NCBI GenBank assembly: GCA_023078685.1 | Contig: JALGAS010000005.1 | Coordinates: forward strand, 4,464,001 to 4,528,000 | Length of the DNA: 64,000 nucleotides | Direction of reading: 5' to 3' | From: Neopestalotiopsis rosae | Lineage: Eukaryota > Ascomycota > Sordariomycetes > Amphisphaeriales > Sporocadaceae | Shown: in pieces, positions 58,431-64,000 of the stretch | Position numbering within the stretch: the first letter of the stretch is position 1 | Layout of the letters: each line of letters opens with the position of its first letter | The notes under the pieces: model-generated | What the model was told of the DNA's origin: nothing | Seen by the model: only the letters and a program-made list of their open reading frames with translations | The model's database searches: none | Program-made: the position numbers and the translations under genes

Positions 58431-59116
58431 GTGCAAAACAACTTATCCGTGATGTCGGCGTCGAAGAGCCGCAAAGCAGCACAATATGGCTTCGGCAGTC
58501 CAACGGCATCCATCTGCAGCCCGATCTATGTGGCAATAGACGCTCAACGGCTGGCGGCCGACCGCGTGCTCTTCACGTGCACCCGCATTGTCTTGCTTGT
58601 TGAGTCAATGGCAATCCCGGCAAGGCGAGGCTGCGAAGTCAACCTAACATGGTCGACGTTCTCGACCACGCCTACCTGGCCAAGACCATGTTTTCCTCTG
58701 GCATCATCGTTATCACGCCCAGGCAGGCAGACGACTATGAGGCGGCTATGCAGCCTTGCAGTGTGTTACCAGCTCAGGAGTTCCACCAGGCTGAGTAATT
58801 CAACGTTTGAGACGCGCATTCGCCTTCCGTGGAGAATGGCAAGTACCCAGTACTTCCAAACTACAGCACCACGACCCTCCTCCACGAGCCAGTCCACATT
58901 TTGCCGGGTGAATTGCCGCATGCGACGATGACAGGGCAAGTAGAGTTTGGACCCGCCCACTACTGCTCAGACAGTATGTGTATACGATGTAGTGGTTTCA
59001 GCGAAAGGACTGGTGGTGAGCATCAGCAGCATCAGTATCAGTCAAGTGGTGTTCGCTTCAAGCTGCCCGACGAGAGAAGCAACGTTGACAAAAAGACGGA
59101 CGTGGGTGTAATGTGA
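58431..59116 (+). pseudogene. Possible degenerate coding region
   Basis: Protein-like segments occur in different frames one after another: SPIYVAIDAQRLAADRVLFT, then NMVDVLDHAYLAKTMFSSGI with IVITPRQADDYEAA, then KYPVLPNYSTTTLLHEPVHI with LPGELPHATMTGQVEFGPAH. Each is short, and no set of good introns joins them in my reading. Base composition is G/C-richer than the DNA around. I recognise no family. It may be a decayed gene or chance. Confidence 0.25.
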
Positions 59117-59580
59117 CACGCGCGCAGTTCCTACCCAAGCTGGAGTCAAACTTTAAAAAAGGGACACGACAGTCGTCTTTGTGAGGATTGGTGCGCCCGC
59201 GTTGCCCTTGAAACCTCTCGCGGGCGCAAAGTTCCAATAGAAAAACTTTATATGCGCGGGATGAGGTTGAACTTTGTCGGAGGGTCTGCCTAATGCGGTC
59301 AATGGTAGGCCCGACTCTGGATGGCAAAGATGGATGGTATGGCGACAAAGATACGTTTTTACCTAGCAGTCGGGAAATGGATGATGACAAGTTGATTTTA
59401 CGAGGATGCCATGCCCTATGAGGATGCCTGTCATCGGTCGAACGGGTGCGTGTGGCGCGCTGAAACGGGTAATTGGAGGGTTGAGTAGGTATTTCAAATC
59501 CCGATCGATGCCCTTACAATGAATGAATGATACATGGAATAATTTGGAGAAAACCTATCAGCCTGGCAGGCAACAGATAC

Positions 59581-59592
59581 GCGCGCGCGCGC
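59581..59592. repeat. (GC)6 dinucleotide run
   Basis: Six GC units in a row, read directly, in the gene-poor right region. Confidence 0.8.
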
Positions 59593-60219
59593 AGAGCAGG
59601 GAAGATGGGAAACTTTGACTGAAAGATGGGAAACAAACTCTGATGTAGTCAGATGCTGAACTTTAACCAAGTTTTTCCTTTGGTTGTTGTGCGTCGTCGG
59701 CGACTTCAGCTCTGCTTCAGCCCGCCCCTTCCGCAACTATCACAACCCGACAGCAGCTGTATCGCACCTGCTCATCCAGTAACATGGCGACGCTTAACGA
59801 GAAGGAAGGCGCCTAGCAAAAGGGCTCAAGGGCTCAAGGGTGCCAAAAGGTGCTCAAACTGCCAAATGTCCAACCAAGAAGTCTTATTTGGTTTAACGTT
59901 GCAGCTAAGAGACGAAAGCTGGTGATTCATCTGCACCACGGGATATGCCTTAACTTTGAGTATATTTTTATCGATCTGTCTGATCGACGCCAGCAAGGTC
60001 TTTTTCCTGCTCAATGAATTCATCCTCTACCATACTCTTCACCGACTTTGACTATACTCTGTATTGTCTTACATCTTGTCTCGCTCCATGTGACTGGCTT
60101 CATTAGTTAGACTCATGACAAAGAGGAGCCTGTCATCAACAAAACATAGAGCCATAATTCATCAATCTAGACCATCATCGGACTATGCGAAACAACTACA
60201 ATTGACCGTCAAAACTGTC

Positions 60220-60234
60220 TTTTTTTTTTTTTTT
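60220..60234 (+). repeat. T15 homopolymer followed by C-rich tract
   Basis: Fifteen T followed by CCCCCTCC and then a C/T-rich stretch to about 60275. Poly(dA:dT) runs keep nucleosomes off promoters, so this may mark a promoter or leader. Confidence 0.6.
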
Positions 60235-60954
60235 CCCCCTCCATCTACTCAATTCTATCCCTTCTGACTCTCGATTGTTTTGCGCTGGGATCGTAGTTCG
60301 CTTGCACTGCCCCAAAGCGGAAGTACCCTATTCAGCACATGCAGCCCATACCTGGATAATCCGTTGCCTGACAAGAGAAGTAGTCCAGAAAAACACATGT
60401 ATTGGCGGAGTTTGTGATCGGAAAATGTGCGATTTTGTCCGCCTCGTGGGATGGATGGATCGCAGATTGGAACCCGCTATGGAATTAGAGTTTGCCGTGC
60501 GGTCCACACCTGTTGCGAGATCCCAGCAACAATTTATAGAAGGCTAGGTAGGTAGGTACCAGACAGGCAAAGACAGGCAGAGTACTGTAGTAGTGAAAAG
60601 GACACCGCATTTGCCCGCCTGGACGGATCCCTAGCACAGGCTAGTTTGCTAGGTGATGGGCATGTCAAAGTGCAGTAGTATCAAATGGTAGGGAGAGGTC
60701 CAGTGTGGTGTGTACAAAAGTATCTGTCTGCACAACGGGTACCTTCATCGCCTTTCAACATCCGGTATCCGTACAATTTTAGATCGATTGCCTGCCGGAA
60801 CAATCAAGAAATGCGATGACGTTGTCCTCCGAAACTCTGTTCTGCTCTCTCCTGCTTGAAAATTATATCCAGTTGGCCGATACAATCTATTAAACTTTCT
60901 GCTCACAGAAGATCCCACCGGAGTGGATATTGGGCCAAGGCGTGGTGAACAGAT

Positions 60955-60989
60955 GCCTGTAGCCTGTAGCCTGTAGCCTGTCGCCTGTC
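60955..60989. repeat. 7-bp tandem repeat GCCTGTA/GCCTGTC, five units
   Basis: Three GCCTGTA units followed by two GCCTGTC units, read directly without interruption. Confidence 0.85.
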
Positions 60990-61197
60990 TGCTGTCTGCG
61001 ATTATGGATGGTGCCCTGGCTGACTGGTGCTGTGCCCCAGAGGGGTGGTTTTGGGTGGGAACCATTTTAGTGATGGTCCAGGAATATAGAGTTCAGAAGC
61101 CGTCGCCCACGCGATTGCTGCTTCGGGTAATTTCTCCTTCGTAAGTAGGCCAACCATGGGGACTTTGGCAGCCGAGCATGGACGGGGTATGAGAGCC

Positions 61198-61217
61198 CCT
61201 TGCCTTGCCTTGCCTTG
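61198..61217. repeat. 5-bp tandem repeat (CCTTG)4
   Basis: Four perfect CCTTG units, read directly. Confidence 0.85.
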
Positions 61218-63368
61218 AGGAGATGATGAGAATTGATTGAGAAATAAAAGGCGACTATCTTTTTTTTTCTCACAAGACGGAAACGTACAAGGGCTACTGG
61301 GAGCTTTTACTCCTGCCAAAGGCCTGTCAAGCCTGTCTGCTTGTGATGAAGATCACCCCTGTGATACTGGATAAGGCAGGGTAGGTAATGTCACGATGTG
61401 CCCTGTAATCTAGGTATCAACACATACTACAGTAATAGAGTTTGGCAAAACGTCCCGAGGCATACGCGTCCTGGCGTCTCGGCCGAGGATGATCGAGATG
61501 TAATGTAAATGGGAATTCTCTCCTCGCTTCGCGCGTGTCAGATCGTCACGCGAGATTGATCCCCCACCTTTTGCTCAATGTATATGCCAATTCAGTGTGT
61601 GACTCCGATGGTAAATTTGTCAAAATAAGGAGAAATTATCCTTTAGAAAGAAAAAGAAAAAAGAAGCAGTGACTCGAGCTTGGAAGCAAATGACTAACAG
61701 ATATAGGCTACAAGACTATAGCAGATGCAAGCGTGAGAAGAAGTATCACTGTCAATGTACATGGCTCCTATTGGCTCGGAGGGCGAAACATGAAGTAATT
61801 ATCATCACGAAGGCTCCGCCTTGTCTTACCCGCTCCGACCGACGGGGAGGCGAAAGCAAGAAAGAAGGGCCCTGGGCCCCGATGGAAGGATGCTCCGTCG
61901 GCGCCGCAACCAGGCTCGCCAGGGAACGGCTCCCGAGTCAGCTGACGCAGTTGCACCGCAGTACCAACGTGCACAAGGACCACTTCCCCGAGTCAGGTCC
62001 GAAGGGGTCTCTCGCGGTCTCTTCGGTGGGTATGGGATGCTAACAAGATCGTATGTGCGTAGAAAGTGGGCATGCATCGTTACGGCCGTCATATTACCGA
62101 TAAGTCCCCCGTTGGTTGGAGCAGCCCCGTAAATACATACAATTTGACATGAACATTCATTCGGGCCTTCGGCACTAGACCAGGGAGATAAGTCAGATCA
62201 GCCGATCGCTATGGATACGGCCCCCGTCTTTCAAGGTGTGATAGAAAAAAAAAGATACATAATTGCCCACCCCAACGTCAAACATTTATAATACTAGACC
62301 AAACATTGAAACCAGCTAGAAACCGAGTTTGGTTTTGATTTATTCTTAATTCCCCCTCCTCTGACCAAGCTTCCAGTGACCACGGTTCAACTCTTCCAAA
62401 AAGAGTAACCACTAGCAAGTTGCACAATCCGGCTGAAAAGGGCCCCCTGCGCACTTTTGATTATACACTAGGATAAGACGGCAAGCAAGACCCTTAAGAA
62501 AAGCACGGGGTTTGGACAATACCGTCCGTGATACTAGCACGATGTTTCAACCCGTTCATCCAACGGACTGCTTATAGCACAGGCGCCTTGGGCGCGCCAC
62601 ACTGTTGGAGTCCCGCTTCGAACCCTTACTATGTACTGTAGTCTGGATTCAAGCTTCATCTCCGTTGTGCTCAATCCTTCGCGCGCATCACACTACCAGA
62701 CTACTCCATTCAGTCACTAATCACCAAAAGATGCCATGTATGCATGGCATGATGGGGACCGGCGGTGACGGGCCCAAGCGCCCCGGGCTGGCCTTGTAGG
62801 TCCCGCGCACTTTCGGTGAAATCACACGTGTAAAGCCATAATTAATCCCTGCAGTGTACAATGCCATGTACACATACCTTTGCCAATGACAAACGAGGGT
62901 CGGAGGTCAAGAGCACAAGAAGTTTTCAACGACTAAAAGTATTGATTAGAATATTGAGCATAACGATGATAAAAAACAAAGCAATGCAATACAGAATTCA
63001 CATTCGAGCGACCTTGCAATCAGATGCAAGTATCCATGTGAGTCTCTCGGTTACACAAGGCCAGTCATGAACAACGACGCCGCTGCGCCATATGATGAGA
63101 GAACTATACTGAACGGACAATTCCTTGGGACCATAAGGGAAACGAGCTGATGCCCCTTCCTTGAGACTTGGTCCTGCACGGAACCTTTACTGCCAATAGG
63201 GAACCCTGAAGCTACAATAGAATATGTTGGTAGCTCCAATTTGACGTGCCAGATGCAAAAGAACTTCAACCTAGGATTCTCTCAGTTGCAGTAGTTTACT
63301 TTGAGCAAGTTAAGAGAATGGTATGATACTCTGTGAGAAGTGAGCTAGTGCTGGGTATACAGGTATGC

Positions 63369-63395
63369 GACAGGACAAGACAGGACAGGACAGGG
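63369..63395. repeat. ACAGG/ACAAG short tandem repeat
   Basis: Five 5-bp units of the ACAGG type with one variant (ACAAG), followed by a G-run. Confidence 0.7.
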
Positions 63396-64000
63396 GGGGC
63401 CAAGAGGCAGGAGGGAAAAGGGCGGAATGGAGATTAAAGCACCATATGCACGATGGCGACCGTCGTGGCTGGTCGCGAACGATCGTAAAAATGTATAGCG
63501 ATGATCTGCCACTAATGCAGGCGTCCCGTGGGCTGTCTTGCTTACTATAGGTGTAGCGCAGCGCAGTATATCGTCCGCGGGCCAATGAGAACCAGATGCA
63601 AATGGGCTGGCAGGGCAGATTTGCTACCAGGGGGGACCCCCATCAGCGCTATACTTGTAAGGCAAGCACCAGATACTTGGCATGGAGCTGGTGCCAGCTT
63701 GCATCTGTTGCATTTTTTGTGCTCTCTTCGCGGCCATATTCCGCAAATAACATGGCACCAGAAGTTCCTCAACGAACTAATAACCCCTGAAGTTGTCACA
63801 TTGGTGATGCCGGATCTCATAGGCGGGAGAGCTAGGCAGAAAAAGAACAAGATAGCATGGCAATGATTATTAAACATGCGCGTTATCCCACGTGCGCACA
63901 TGCCGGAGCGCGGCGCCCATTATGGATCTAAACGCGTCGTTATCATAAAAGAATTTAATAAAAAAAAGAGACGCCGCAAAAGATGTGGTCCCTTGTATCC

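Larger units (their letters stand above)
58271..64000. other. Gene-poor region to the right edge
   Basis: 5.7 kb without an intact gene that I can support. It contains a possible gene relic (58431-59116), short tandem repeats (59581, 60220, 60955, 61198, 63369) and pyrimidine-rich DNA near 60220-60270. It may be the long upstream region of a gene beyond 64000. No telomeric repeat or transposon ends are seen. Confidence 0.5.

Noticed and set aside
61669..62132. Overlapping 100-125 codon frames with an intron-like GTGGGTATGG...GCTAAC...GTAG segment
   Set aside because: Splice-like signals occur, but the flanking translations are basic and low-complexity and continue into no further exon. Kept as non-coding.
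62600..62640. GGTTCGAA-like B box on the minus strand near 62614
   Set aside because: The T stem does not pair and no A box or acceptor stem is found at a suitable distance.
63900..64000. Right edge checked for telomere or transposon end
   Set aside because: No TTAGGG repeats, no terminal inverted repeat, no long terminal repeat seen.
1..64000. CRISPR arrays, prokaryotic operons, bacterial mobile elements
   Set aside because: The sequence is clearly fungal nuclear DNA with spliceosomal introns; no regularly spaced repeats were found.

Overview
The window is a piece of a chromosome from a filamentous ascomycete, most likely a Sordariomycete and probably Hypocreales. Support for this: genes carry many short introns (about 50-90 nt) with GTRNGT donors and CTAAC/CTAAT-type branch sites; the genes are spaced and lie on both strands; a fungus-specific STAND-type N-terminal domain is present; and there are standard eukaryotic housekeeping genes (Paf1 complex, COQ7, U3 processome, AP-3, TRAPP). 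The species assignment is inference from protein character only. I reconstructed exon structures by eye; junctions quoted below keep the reading frame unless stated.

Layout. 1-3025: 3' part of an ERCC6L2-like SNF2 ATPase (+). 3339-7336 (-): a multi-exon NLR-like/ankyrin protein. 7882-9642 (-): an LAT-type amino-acid permease. 10513-10773 (+): a small conserved-looking protein with a 5'UTR intron. 11512-12537 (-): an unknown protein. 13433-15679 (-): RTF1. 16456-17285 (+): COQ7. 17286-19632: gene-free, with two tRNA-like remnants. 19633-20228 (-): an Nce102-like MARVEL protein. 23018-28840: a compact metabolic trio made of an HSL-type esterase (+), a cytochrome P450 (+) and an amidase (-). 31266-34769 (+): a secreted PLC-like phosphodiesterase and a DOMON-cytochrome b561 membrane protein. 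35705-39871 (-): a Pom1-type DYRK kinase preceded by about 4 kb without recognisable genes. 43834-44293 (-): a small charged protein. 45523-45949 (-): a DUF4536/DMAC1-like mitochondrial protein. 46285-48495 (-): MPP10. 49305-54243 (+): AP-3 mu, mitochondrial malonyl-CoA:ACP transacylase and a TRAPPC2L/Tca17-like protein. 57454-58270 (+): a secreted SGNH hydrolase. From 58271 to the end (5.7 kb) I can support no intact gene; there is one possible gene relic and several short tandem repeats.

Functional themes. Most genes are independent housekeeping genes (transcription elongation, ubiquinone and mitochondrial fatty-acid synthesis, complex I assembly, ribosome biogenesis, vesicle traffic). The accessory part is the esterase-P450-amidase trio, which has a cluster of GATA sites beyond the amidase start, followed by two secreted or surface proteins. 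No polyketide or peptide synthetase lies in the window, so the trio looks more like a small catabolic/detoxification unit or a cluster edge than a full secondary-metabolite cluster. The least ordinary gene is the NLR-like one: its reading frame continues across several short gaps, and one in-frame stop (TGA at 5214-5216) cannot be removed by a convincing intron.
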